Made by a program: the position numbers and the translations under genes
Notes under the pieces: model-generated
Databases searched by the model: none
Told to the model about the DNA's origin: nothing
The model's input: only the letters and a program-made list of their open reading frames with translations
Source: Massilia aurea
GTDB taxonomy: Bacteria > Pseudomonadota > Gammaproteobacteria > Burkholderiales > Burkholderiaceae_D
DNA: 64,000 bases
Assembly: GCF_014200505.1 (NCBI RefSeq)
Contig: NZ_JACHBX010000006.1
Coordinates: 1 to 64,000, forward strand
Direction of reading: 5' to 3'
In this document: piece after piece, positions 52,718 through 60,910 of the stretch
How positions within the stretch are numbered: the first letter of the stretch is position 1
Layout of the letters: each line of letters begins with the position of its first letter

Positions 52718-53401
52718 TCAAGCAACCGACGCAGGCGTGGCCGGGGCGACCGGCTCGCCCTGCTCGAGCGACGTCAGAGGCGCCATCATGTGGCCCAGCT
52801 TGGCCTGCTTGGTATTGAGGTAGCTGTTGTTGTGGGCGTTGCGGTTCACCAGCAGCGGCACACGTTCTGTGACCGTGATCCCCAGGCGGGTGAGGGCGTC
52901 GATCTTGCGCGGGTTGTTGGTCATCAGGCGCACCGCCGTGATGCCGAACTGGTCCAGCATCGGCCGGCACAGTTCATAGTTGCGGGCATCGGCGTGAAAA
53001 CCCAGTTGCAGATTGGCTTCCACCGTGTCGGCGCCGGCTTCCTGCAGGCGGTAGGCGCGGATCTTGTTGAGCAGCCCAATGCCGCGGCCTTCCTGGCGCA
53101 GGTAGAGCACGATGCCGCGGCCTTCTTCGGCGATGCGGCGCAGCGCGCCTTCCAGTTGTGCGCCGCAATCGCAGCGCTGTGAGAACATCACGTCGCCGGT
53201 GAGGCATTCGGAATGCACGCGCGCCAGCACCGGCTCCCCATTGCCCAGGTCGCCCAGCGCCATCGCCAGGTGTTCCTTGCCGGTTGAAGCCTCGACCCAG
53301 GCGTGCAGCGTGAACTCGGCCCACGGCGTCGGCAGCGCGCACGAAGTGGCGTAGTCGAGCAGGGCGGGCGGGACGTTGGCGGGAATGGCGGCGGCTTGCA
53401 T
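52718..53401 (-). CDS. ribA: GTP cyclohydrolase II
   Basis: A 227-residue enzyme catalysing the first step of riboflavin synthesis (GTP to 2,5-diamino-6-ribosylamino-pyrimidinone phosphate). Zinc cysteines lie in 'SECLTGDVMFSQRCDCGAQL', and 'RIAEEGRGIVLYLRQEGRGIGL' and 'LMTNNPRKIDALTRLGI' are diagnostic. It is a stand-alone RibA, without a fused RibB domain. The ATG at 53401 gives the family length; the frame extending to 53488 is not supported. No FMN riboswitch is seen upstream. Confidence 0.96.
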   Translation of the reverse strand: MQAAAIPANVPPALLDYATSCALPTPWAEFTLHAWVEASTGKEHLAMALGDLGNGEPVLARVHSECLTGDVMFSQRCDCGAQLEGALRRIAEEGRGIVLYLRQEGRGIGLLNKIRAYRLQEAGADTVEANLQLGFHADARNYELCRPMLDQFGITAVRLMTNNPRKIDALTRLGITVTERVPLLVNRNAHNNSYLNTKQAKLGHMMAPLTSLEQGEPVAPATPASVA

Positions 53402-53656
53402 GACGGTGTTTCCAATCGATGACGATAGACTTGTAAGGCGCAAGTTTATCGGAAATCGGGCGTGGCCGTGCGGAATCACCCCGGCCACCGCCGCACCACC
53501 GCGGCCCGTGGGTACAGACTGACAAGGCGGCCTCGCAACACATTTAGGCAGAATGGGTAATTACACGGGATTTTCCTGTAACTATCGGTCGATAACCAAG
53601 TGTAGTATTGCCCTAGGCCATCATCTGCATGCTACGCTTGAAGAATCGACACACTC
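53402..53656. other. Intergenic region between divergent ribA and sensor kinase genes
   Basis: 255 bp holding the promoters of both genes, which cannot be fixed precisely. The right part (about 53530-53600) is AT-richer. A short palindrome-like TTATCGGAAATCGG and TATCGGTCGATAA (53582-53594) are visible; the latter is a near-perfect inverted repeat. No ORF or riboswitch recognised. Confidence 0.4.
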
Positions 53657-55948
53657 ATGTCTTCCATGCAGAATTCCGAATCCTTCTGGCATCGCCTGAC
53701 CCCGCGCGGCCTGGGCGCACGGCTTGCTCTCGCGTTTACGCTGATGAGCGGCATTCTCACGCTGCTGCTGGTCGAAGTGGTCGAACGCTCCGCGACGGCG
53801 CAGGTCAAGACCAGTATCGGCGGGGGCCTGGGCGAGATGGCAATGCAGACCGCCGACAAGCTCGATCGCGGCATGTATGAACGGTTCCGCGAAGTGCGCC
53901 TGATGGCGCGCCGCAACGACCTGATTTCCCCCGCGACGAGCCAGGCCGAACGGCGCCGCATCCTGGCCGACATGCAATCTACCTACGGTTATTACGAATG
54001 GATCGGCTTGGCCGCCCTGGACGGCACGGTGCTCGTCGAGGCGCGCGGGCTGCTCGAAGGGAAGAACGTCGCCAAACGGCCCTGGTTCAGCAACGCCCTG
54101 GCGGGTACGTATGTGGGCGACGTCCACGAAGCGGTGCTGCTGGCCAAGCTGTTGCCGGTCCAGCAGGGCGAGCCGCGCCGGTTTGTCGACGTGGCTTTTC
54201 CCTATATGGATGCCAACGGGCAGCCGGCCGGCGTGATGGGCACGCACCTGTCGTGGGAATGGGCGCGCGAGGTCGAGCGCTCGATCATTGCGCCGGTCCA
54301 GACCCGCAACAAGGTGCAGGCGCTGATCGTCAGCGCCGAAGGTGTGGTGCTGCTCGGGCCGCAAGACCTGCTCGACACGACCATCAAACTGGGCAGCTTG
54401 AGCTCGGCGCGCGAAGGGCGCACCGGGTATGCAGTCGAGCGCTGGCCGGATGGGCATGACTATCTGGTCGGCTACGCGTCGACCAAGGCCGTGGGCGACT
54501 ATCCTGGCCTGGGCTGGCACGTGCTGGTGCGCCAGGATCTCCAGGATGCCTACGCGCCGGTACGACAATTACGCTCGCGCGCCCTGTGGAGCGGCGGCGC
54601 GCTGGCGCTGCTGTTCTCTCTGGGCGGCTGGCTGCTGGCGCGCCGCATCACGCGCCCGCTCGCGGCGCTGGCCCATTCGGCCGATGGCCTGCGCCGCGGC
54701 GACACGCATGAACTGGTGCCGGCCGGGAGCAGCTATACCGAAGTCCATCAGCTGTCGGGTGCGCTCAATGCGCTGGTGACGGCGCTGGTGCAGCGCCGCG
54801 CCGATCTGCAGACCCTGAACGATACGCTGGAACAGCGGGTCGACCGCCGCACCCGCGAACTGGAACGTGCACTGGTCGCAGTGCGCGCCAGTGAGGGCCG
54901 CATCATCGCCATCGTCGAGGCGGCGCAGGATGCTTTCATTGCGGTCGACTTGCGCGGCATGATCGTGGACTGGAACCCGGCCGCCGAGCGCATGTTCGGC
55001 TGGACCCGGCACGAAGCCGTGGGCTGGCCGCTGGCAGAAATGATCCTGCCCGAGCGCTACCGCGACAGCATCGGCAAGGCCTTGCAGTCGTTCCGCCACA
55101 ACGGCCAGTTCATGCTCGCGCGCCGCATGGAGCGCACCGTGATCAACCGCCAGGGCTTCGAGTTCACGGTCGAGAGCACGGTAACGCTGGCCGGCGGGGG
55201 CGAGGACGCGTTCTTCTCGATCTTCCTGCACGATATTTCCGAGCGCAAGAAGGTCGAGCGCATGAAGAACGAATTTGTCTCGACCGTCTCGCACGAGCTG
55301 CGCACGCCGCTGACGTCGATCCATGCATCGTTGTCGATGCTCGACGGCGGGATGGCCGGCAACCTGCCACCCGATGCGGCGCGGCTGATTGCGATTGCCA
55401 GCCAGAGCTGCGATCGCCTGATGCGGATGGTGAGCGACCTGCTCGACATCCAGAAGATCGAAGCGGGCCATATGGAATACCAGCGTACCGCTCAGTTACT
55501 GGTGCCGCTGATGCATCATGTGGCCGATGCGATGGAAGGTCAGGCGCGCCAGGCAGGCGTCACGCTGCGCCTCGACATGCCGCCGGGCGCCGAATGGGTC
55601 CAGGCCGAGATCGACCACGACCGCATGGTGCAGGTGCTGACCAACCTGGTCTCGAACGCGATCAAGTTTACACCGGGCGGCAAGGACGTCATTCTGGGCC
55701 TGGCGCAGCGGCCGGGCTGGGCGCGCCTGAGCGTGACCGACGAAGGGCCGGGCATTCCGCCGGCCTTCCAGAGCCGCGTGTTCGAACGCTTCGCGCAAGC
55801 CGACGCCGCCGACTCGCGCCAGCGCAGCGGCTCGGGCCTGGGCCTCTCCATCAGCAAGGCGATCGTCGAAGAGCATGGCGGGTCGATCGGGTTCGAAACC
55901 CGCGCCGGCGCAGGGACGCGGTTTACGGTGGAGCTGCCACTGGCATAA
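53657..55948 (+). CDS. Membrane sensor histidine kinase with extracytoplasmic sensor, HAMP and PAS domains
   Basis: A 763-residue kinase. TM1 is at about 22-42, followed by a long periplasmic sensor of Cache type (about 45-305; 'YGYYEWIGLAALDGTVLVEA', 'GVMGTHLSWEW'), TM2 at about 313-332, a HAMP domain ('RRITRPLAALAHSADGLRRGD'), a coiled coil, and a PAS domain (about 415-530, 'AQDAFIAVDLRGMIVDWNPAAERMFGW'). HisKA has His546 in 'VSHELRTPL', and HATPase ends with 'GSGLGLSISKAIVEEHGG'. No receiver domain. The single-domain regulator at 57710 is a candidate partner. Confidence 0.95.
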   Translation: MSSMQNSESFWHRLTPRGLGARLALAFTLMSGILTLLLVEVVERSATAQVKTSIGGGLGEMAMQTADKLDRGMYERFREVRLMARRNDLISPATSQAERRRILADMQSTYGYYEWIGLAALDGTVLVEARGLLEGKNVAKRPWFSNALAGTYVGDVHEAVLLAKLLPVQQGEPRRFVDVAFPYMDANGQPAGVMGTHLSWEWAREVERSIIAPVQTRNKVQALIVSAEGVVLLGPQDLLDTTIKLGSLSSAREGRTGYAVERWPDGHDYLVGYASTKAVGDYPGLGWHVLVRQDLQDAYAPVRQLRSRALWSGGALALLFSLGGWLLARRITRPLAALAHSADGLRRGDTHELVPAGSSYTEVHQLSGALNALVTALVQRRADLQTLNDTLEQRVDRRTRELERALVAVRASEGRIIAIVEAAQDAFIAVDLRGMIVDWNPAAERMFGWTRHEAVGWPLAEMILPERYRDSIGKALQSFRHNGQFMLARRMERTVINRQGFEFTVESTVTLAGGGEDAFFSIFLHDISERKKVERMKNEFVSTVSHELRTPLTSIHASLSMLDGGMAGNLPPDAARLIAIASQSCDRLMRMVSDLLDIQKIEAGHMEYQRTAQLLVPLMHHVADAMEGQARQAGVTLRLDMPPGAEWVQAEIDHDRMVQVLTNLVSNAIKFTPGGKDVILGLAQRPGWARLSVTDEGPGIPPAFQSRVFERFAQADAADSRQRSGSGLGLSISKAIVEEHGGSIGFETRAGAGTRFTVELPLA

Positions 55949-55955
55949 CGGTGGC

Positions 55956-57659
55956 CTAGCGCAGGTCGTGCAAGGCCATGCCGCCGAAGCTTTCCCACGC
56001 CCCGAACGTGCGTTCGAGCTGCGGCAACAGCCGCATCAGCGCGCCCTTGTCCGAATGGAAGCTGGCGTCGGCCGCGTCGATCTCCTGGCTTGCGGCCAGC
56101 GCGTAGGCCTGCGCCTTGTCGTGCGCCGCCGGCACCTGCTGCAGCAGCAGGATTTTCTGGCCACCCAATGTGAACACGAGCAGGTCGCCGCGCGCGCCGG
56201 GTGGACGACGTTCATAACGGCGCTGGACACCGGCGCCGATCGGCCCTGCATCGAGCGCCACGCGCACGGTCTTGCCATGCTCGACGCCCCAGTCGAGGAA
56301 CGGCACGGCCAGGCGATAGATCTGCGCCGGATCGGTGCGAGGGCTCTTGACCGTCAGGATGTCGGCGTGCTTTGCCAGCCCGGCCAGCAGCGCGCCCTTG
56401 TCGGCCCACCAGTGTGGCACCACGAAGTCCAGCGTCAGCGGGCCGGCCGCCTGGCGCAGCTTTGCCGCCAGTTCAAGATAACGCCGGTCGCGCTGCGACT
56501 GCGGCAGCACGTGGGCCGGGACCAGATACGGTTCGATGTGGTACTGGACACCTTTCAGGCGCGCGCCCTCGGCAGCAGACGCGTTGTAGGCGGCGTAGGC
56601 GCGCATGCGGGCGACGGCCGCATCCTGGGACGCAGGCAGCACCATCTCGGGCGCGCCTTCCATCGCACTGACGGCGATGCCGCGGCTGCCGGCCTGACGC
56701 ACGAAGGCGCCCAGCTGGGCTGCGTCGTCGACACTGCCGTCCCGCAGCGGGACCGTGATGAAGACCGCGCCCATCTTTTGCTCGGCGGCCCAGTCCAGCA
56801 GCGCTGCGCCGCGTTCGCGCCATTCGTTCGGGCTCCAGGTCCAGGTCGCACGTGATGCCGCAGCCGCATCGGCGTCACCGGCAGGCTGGAGCGTCAGCGC
56901 GGCGAGCGTGAGTTTGGCGGCGCCTTGCGGACAGGCCAGCGACAGCGCGCGCCAATTGGCACGGTCCAGTTTTTCGGGCAGGTCGAAGCGCGCTGTCTGC
57001 ACCGGTTGGCCGGCGTCCAGGCTGCCCAGGCTGAATGCCTGGTCCGGCTTGCCCGGCGCGCCGCTGGCGAGCTGCAGCGCAAAGCGGCCTTCGCCGGAAA
57101 ACGCGGCCTGCATGACGGCGCGTGCGCGGGGCATGAACCACGGGCCAAGCAGCGTGACGCTGGCGGGCTTGGCGCCGGCGCGGCACGTCAGGTACAGCCG
57201 GCCGTCCTTGACGTCGGCGCCCATGCGCGCCGTATCGCCATGGGTGCGGGTCTGCATCGCGCCCAGCAGACTGGCGCCGAACGGCATCGGGGTCTGGGGG
57301 CGTGGGGCGGGCTGGTCGCTCACCAGCGTGTGTTCGCTGACGCTGAACGACTTGCCCTTGTCGGCCTCGATCCCGCGCAGCAGGATGGTCTTGCCGGGGC
57401 TGGCGTCTGGCGGCAGGAAGTGCAGCCCCTGCACACCCATGACGGCCGTGGGCAGTGACAGCACGCGGCAGTTCGCCTGCTGCTTGCCGGGTTCTTCGGT
57501 GACGATGGCATGCAGGATGGTGCCGTCGGGCGCGGTGGTCTGCGCGGTGATGGCACCAGGGGAGACGACCAACGGACCCGGGCACAGCTGCAGGCTGGCA
57601 GCAAACGCGGGTGTGATCGACAGCGAGACAACAAACAGGAGTGGGAGCGAACGGGACAT
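55956..57659 (-). CDS. Exported protein of unknown function
   Basis: A 567-residue protein with a signal peptide (about 1-20, 'AFA-AS'). The N-terminal half looks beta-rich. The C-terminal half (about 270-560) has the alternating pattern of a TIM-barrel-like domain, with 'WTWSPNEWRERGAALLDWAAEQKMGAVFITVP', 'GIAVSAMEGAPEMVL', 'GVQYHIEPYLVPAHV' and 'LDFVVPHWWADKGALL'. The conserved-looking Glu and Asp at strand ends would suit a glycoside-hydrolase-like active site, but this is a guess. Convergent with the sensor kinase gene, 7 bp apart. Confidence 0.7.
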   Translation of the reverse strand: MSRSLPLLFVVSLSITPAFAASLQLCPGPLVVSPGAITAQTTAPDGTILHAIVTEEPGKQQANCRVLSLPTAVMGVQGLHFLPPDASPGKTILLRGIEADKGKSFSVSEHTLVSDQPAPRPQTPMPFGASLLGAMQTRTHGDTARMGADVKDGRLYLTCRAGAKPASVTLLGPWFMPRARAVMQAAFSGEGRFALQLASGAPGKPDQAFSLGSLDAGQPVQTARFDLPEKLDRANWRALSLACPQGAAKLTLAALTLQPAGDADAAAASRATWTWSPNEWRERGAALLDWAAEQKMGAVFITVPLRDGSVDDAAQLGAFVRQAGSRGIAVSAMEGAPEMVLPASQDAAVARMRAYAAYNASAAEGARLKGVQYHIEPYLVPAHVLPQSQRDRRYLELAAKLRQAAGPLTLDFVVPHWWADKGALLAGLAKHADILTVKSPRTDPAQIYRLAVPFLDWGVEHGKTVRVALDAGPIGAGVQRRYERRPPGARGDLLVFTLGGQKILLLQQVPAAHDKAQAYALAASQEIDAADASFHSDKGALMRLLPQLERTFGAWESFGGMALHDLR

Positions 57660-57709
57660 GACTTGATTTTAAGTCAAGAGCCCGAATCGGCGCGTACGGT
57701 TCGGTCCTG

Positions 57710-58108
57710 TCAGGCGGCCTGGACCTGGATCAGGCGCCGCACGCGCGCGAGCAGCGCATTGGGCTCGAACGGCTTGCTGACGAAATCGTTGGCGCCGGCG
57801 TCGAGCGCGCGCACCGTATCGCGTTCAGTGTTTTTTGCCGTGAGCATCAGGATCGGCACCGCGTTCCAGTCGGGCCGTGCACGCACCAGCGCAACCAGCT
57901 CGAAGCCGTCCAGGTAGGGCAGCATCACATCCATCAGGATCAGGGCCGGCGCCTCGGCGGCGGCGATGTGCGCGCTCGCGGCGCGGCCGTCGGCCAGGTG
58001 CGTGACACGGTAGCCCTGGCGCTCGAGCATGAAGCGCAGTACCTGTGCGATGTGGTCATCGTCTTCGACGACCAAAACCAGTGGCGATGATGCTTGTTCG
58101 TTCGGCAT
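57710..58108 (-). CDS. Single-domain response regulator
   Basis: A 132-residue receiver domain without an output domain: acidic cluster 'VVEDDDHIAQ', phospho-acceptor Asp60 in 'LILMDVMLPYLDGFELV', Thr in 'ILMLTAKN', and Lys in 'FVSKPFEPNALL'. Such proteins act as phosphate carriers or bind target proteins. Upstream of the exported unknown protein on the same strand and 1.8 kb from the sensor kinase, its likeliest partner. Confidence 0.93.
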   Translation of the reverse strand: MPNEQASSPLVLVVEDDDHIAQVLRFMLERQGYRVTHLADGRAASAHIAAAEAPALILMDVMLPYLDGFELVALVRARPDWNAVPILMLTAKNTERDTVRALDAGANDFVSKPFEPNALLARVRRLIQVQAA

Positions 58109-58185
58109 GATGAACTCGTCAGTGAATGTACGATTATACCGATCCGCATCGGCGGTATGTCACATTAATTGCCAGAAAGTATCAA

Positions 58186-58413
58186 TTATCCGCGCCGGTT
58201 CGACGGGCCGCGCAGCGGATCGAGCAGGCCGCGCAAATCGTTGTGATCGAGTTCGTACATCAGGGCCAGCAACTGTCCCAGTTCGCCGCGCGGAAAACCC
58301 TCGCGCGCGAGCCAGCCGAGATAATGGCTGGGCATATCGGCAATCTTGCGGCCTTTGTATTTACCGTAGGGCATTTCCCGAACCAACAGGAGGGCTAAAT
58401 GGTCAGCATTCAT
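58186..58413 (-). CDS. DUF3820-family small protein
   Basis: A 75-residue protein with the DUF3820 signature 'MPYGKYKGRKIADMPSHYLGWLAREGFPRGELGQLLALMYEL'. The ATG at 58413 gives the usual start; longer in-frame sequence would overlap the divergent DUF1810 gene region. Members are related to a quorum-sensing-regulated virulence factor domain, but the function is unknown. A bulged hairpin (58137-58159) lies downstream. Confidence 0.85.
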   Translation of the reverse strand: MNADHLALLLVREMPYGKYKGRKIADMPSHYLGWLAREGFPRGELGQLLALMYELDHNDLRGLLDPLRGPSNRRG

Positions 58414-58474
58414 TGTGCGGCACTTTAGCAAACAACGGCGACGTTGTAGCATTTCGATGACAAGGGAGACCACC

Positions 58475-58894
58475 ATGAACAATCAATTTGATCTCGACCG
58501 TTTTGTGCAGGCGCAGGATCCGGTATATGCCGCGGTGTTGACGGAGCTGCGCGCCGGCCACAAGCGCACGCACTGGATGTGGTTCGTGTTTCCGCAGATC
58601 GCCGGCCTGGGCACGAGCGCGATGGCGCAGCGCTATGCGATTGCGTCCGCCGACGAAGCGGCCGCCTATCTCGCGCATCCAGTGCTGGGAAAGCGCCTGC
58701 GCGAGTGCGCCGGCATCGTCGCCGTGCTCGACGGCGAATCGGCCGGCGCCATCTTCAGCCATCCGGACGAGCTGAAATTTCACTCGTCGATGACGCTGTT
58801 CGCCGACGTGGCGCCAGATGAAGCCGTGTTCCAGGCCTGCATCGACAAATACTTCGATGGCCAGGCCGACCCGGCCACGCTGGCCCGGCTGTAA
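58475..58894 (+). CDS. DUF1810-family protein
   Basis: A 139-residue protein, full length for DUF1810. 'DLDRFVQAQDPVYAAVLTELRAGHKRTHWMWFVFPQ' opens it and 'GLGTSAMAQRYAIAS' and 'KFHSSMTLFADVAPDEAVF' follow. AAGGGAG upstream of the ATG at 58475 decides the start. Soluble, helical; function not established for the family, though homologues are linked to NAD/ADP-ribose-type chemistry by structural similarity only. Confidence 0.88.
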   Translation: MNNQFDLDRFVQAQDPVYAAVLTELRAGHKRTHWMWFVFPQIAGLGTSAMAQRYAIASADEAAAYLAHPVLGKRLRECAGIVAVLDGESAGAIFSHPDELKFHSSMTLFADVAPDEAVFQACIDKYFDGQADPATLARL

Positions 58895-58914
58895 AGGGGC
58901 AGCTGCCGGGGCGC

Positions 58915-59337
58915 TCAGGCCTCGGCCAGTTGCGCCAGCAGTTCGTCCGGGCGCCCGCGCATGGCCACGTGCAGGATGACGGCCGTGTTCAGGCGCAGCG
59001 CCGGGTGGCTGGCGCGGTGGCGCGCAAACCAGAACACCTCGTCGAGGTCTTCGTCAGCGTGCTGCGACACCGTCACGATCTGCTCGGGCGGGATGTCGTC
59101 GTAGTCGAAGGCTTCAAGCGCGGCGTCCTCGACGGCGTCGTGCCAGCTCTCGCATTCCTTGCCCCAGGCCAGCATGCTGCGGCAGCCCGATGCGACGAGC
59201 CAGCGCGCCACGTCCCAGCGCCACATTTCGTCGCTGTCATCGTCGATGACGACGATTGCCATGAACGGCGCCAGATGGGTCAGGTCGGGCAGGGCGTCGT
59301 GGGGCCGTAGTTGCAGGTAATGGGCTTTGGCTTGCAT
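58915..59337 (-). CDS. Acidic protein of unknown function
   Basis: A 140-residue acidic protein. 'FMAIVVIDDDSDEMWRWDVARWLVASGCRSMLAWGKECESWHDAVEDAALEAFDY' suggests an alpha/beta fold with a short nucleotide-fold-like first strand; it may belong to the DUF7684 group, but that is from memory of the pattern and uncertain. The ATG at 59337 was taken because upstream in-frame codons have different base composition. Convergent with the DUF1810 gene, 20 bp apart. Confidence 0.65.
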   Translation of the reverse strand: MQAKAHYLQLRPHDALPDLTHLAPFMAIVVIDDDSDEMWRWDVARWLVASGCRSMLAWGKECESWHDAVEDAALEAFDYDDIPPEQIVTVSQHADEDLDEVFWFARHRASHPALRLNTAVILHVAMRGRPDELLAQLAEA

Positions 59338-59463
59338 GGTGTCGGTGCCGGGTCGTGGTGTAAAGGCGTCATTATCGCAGGCTCCAGGTCGCAACATGCG
59401 GCGGCCTGCAACTGATGCGGACGAACAATAAAGTGGACAGAAAATAATAAAGTTCGACACTAA

Positions 59464-59655
59464 ATGAAAATGTTTGACACAAGAGGCCGAGACGGACATG
59501 CTCCCGTGAACTTGTGCTTTTCAAAGATTGTATTTTGTGCAGAAGCGCTATTTCACCAAGAACAATGCAATGTTCCTGATATGGACGGTGACCGCGATGG
59601 CTTTCCGTGCGAGCAGCAATGGTGCAATGGCCTCAGGATTGGTGACTCTTTCTAA
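59464..59655 (+). pseudogene. Excalibur-domain fragment
   Basis: A 63-codon frame whose second half is a good excalibur calcium-binding domain: 'FCAEALFHQEQC' followed by 'DMDGDRDGFPCEQQWC', the Asp-x-Asp-x-Asp-Gly loop with flanking Cys. The first 20 residues show no signal peptide or OB-fold as normally seen in these exported proteins, a stop codon lies directly before the ATG, and there is no ribosome-binding site. It is probably the 3' remnant of an exported excalibur protein, though a short expressed protein cannot be excluded. Confidence 0.5.
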
Positions 59656-59703
59656 TTGATGATCTGCTAACTTAATGCATTATCCCATATCAACAGATTA
59701 GCT

Positions 59704-60333
59704 ATGCCAAACCGAATTTTAGCTGCACTATTTCTTTGTGTCCTCAATTCCTTTTGTGGTGTCGTCAACGCGGAAGAAATTTCATCAGATAAATGTCGAT
59801 TTGACCGTGCTCGTCTACTTGCCTTGGACGAAAACGAATTTGATCAGGATATTTCGGGAGGATGGCGAGCACTGGCATCGACACCTGGATGCCTCTTGAT
59901 TGCAGCCGACCTGCTTCGCGATTACCGGAACACTCATGATAAAGAATCTGGCCTGTTGTTCTGGCATGAGGCGCAGGTGAGGGCTGATGCTGGGCAGTAT
60001 CCCGAGGCGATCGCTTTGATGGAACATGCTTACAAGCCCACTAAAGACGATAAGGCTGGTTGGAATCCGTATGTCGATGCAACAATTGCCTTCCTCCGCA
60101 GAGACAGGCCTGCACTAAAGCGGGCACGGGAAAGGCTCACTGCAGTCCCACCGCCAGCAGGAGTGGGCGTGCCGCCTGTCATCGACGGCTACATGGAGGC
60201 AGACTTTGACGATGGTTCAAAAAAGAGAATTCGTTGGCCGATAAATATCGACGTCGTCGAAGGACTCGAGAATTGCTTCGACAAGACCTATGCAGAAGCA
60301 TACAAGGAAGTCTGTCGCCCGAAAAAGCAATGA
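59704..60333 (+). CDS. Exported TPR-like protein of unknown function
   Basis: A 209-residue protein with a signal peptide (about 1-23, 'VNA-EE'). The middle (about 55-135) is helical with TPR-like spacing ('CLLIAADLLRDYRNTH', 'ESGLLFWHEAQVRADAGQYPEAIALMEHAY'), and paired Cys are near 31/62 and 191/204. Codon use is less GC-rich than the core genes, as in the rest of this end of the window, suggesting later acquisition. The neighbours offer no functional hint. Confidence 0.7.
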   Translation: MPNRILAALFLCVLNSFCGVVNAEEISSDKCRFDRARLLALDENEFDQDISGGWRALASTPGCLLIAADLLRDYRNTHDKESGLLFWHEAQVRADAGQYPEAIALMEHAYKPTKDDKAGWNPYVDATIAFLRRDRPALKRARERLTAVPPPAGVGVPPVIDGYMEADFDDGSKKRIRWPINIDVVEGLENCFDKTYAEAYKEVCRPKKQ

Positions 60334-60505
60334 CGTCATGCGGGCGTTGTTCGGCTGGATCAGGTCGGCAGCTGCCTGTCGATGCAGTCGGCGACTTTTC
60401 CAGTCCAGCAACCTGCTAAGCTGACGCGAATGGCGGGGTCCGGCCAAAAGCGGACTTGTTGATCCACTAAGATTTTTTGCCTTTCGCGCCGTCTTTAAGG
60501 AAAAT

Positions 60506-60649
60506 ATGCTCCTAGATTTATTTGTTAATATCGTTGGTCCCATTGCAGAAAAACGCTATCCAGCAGTTCGCAAAGCGGTCAGATGGTCCAGTGCGGTCTT
60601 TCTGGGTGCATTCGCTCTCTACGTCGCATATTCGTTCTTCGCGTCCTAA
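60506..60649 (+). CDS. 47-residue putative membrane peptide
   Basis: ATG at 60506 with AAGGA 5 bases upstream opens a 47-codon frame ending in TAA at 60647-60649. The N-terminal half is amphipathic and charged ('PIAEKRYPAVRKAVRW'). The C-terminal half is one hydrophobic segment ('AVFLGAFALYVAYSFFAS') suited to a single membrane helix with its basic side in the cytoplasm. Size, layout and ribosome-binding site favour a real small membrane protein; an overlapping 91-codon frame (60583-60858) has no ribosome-binding site. Confidence 0.5.
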   Translation: MLLDLFVNIVGPIAEKRYPAVRKAVRWSSAVFLGAFALYVAYSFFAS

Positions 60650-60910
60650 GTAATGGCGGCTTTGGGAAGTATGTCGCAGCTATTTCGATATTCCTACAGG
60701 TCAGTCGAAGCTACTCAGCGAAAATTCGTCGCAGCTATTGGCAAAATCTGTTGGACGCAGCCCTGTGCCGCAGTACCTTTCGTCGCATCTATTCCAGAAA
60801 GTCGCACAACGCGCTGAAAAACCACAACGTACAGATCGAACGGGTTTATTACTTGTAGTTATGATCGCCTCCTCCGTATAATTTTCTTTTTAACAACGGT
60901 GGGGCATGGG
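60650..60910. other. AT-richer intergenic region with a spaced 12-bp repeat
   Basis: 261 bp without a supported gene. The sequence GTCGCAGCTATT occurs at 60673-60684 and 60728-60739, and with one change (GTCGCATCTATT) at 60782-60793, a period of 54-55 bp. The promoter for the lipoprotein gene at 60911 must lie in the right part, where TATAATTTTC is seen near 60879. Confidence 0.4.

Noticed and set aside
53402..53656. Possible FMN riboswitch upstream of ribA
   Set aside because: The conserved RFN element blocks were not found on the minus strand, and the region is short.
60583..60858. 91-codon frame overlapping the 47-residue membrane ORF
   Set aside because: No ribosome-binding site, no domain, composition unlike a folded protein; the shorter frame at 60506 is better supported.
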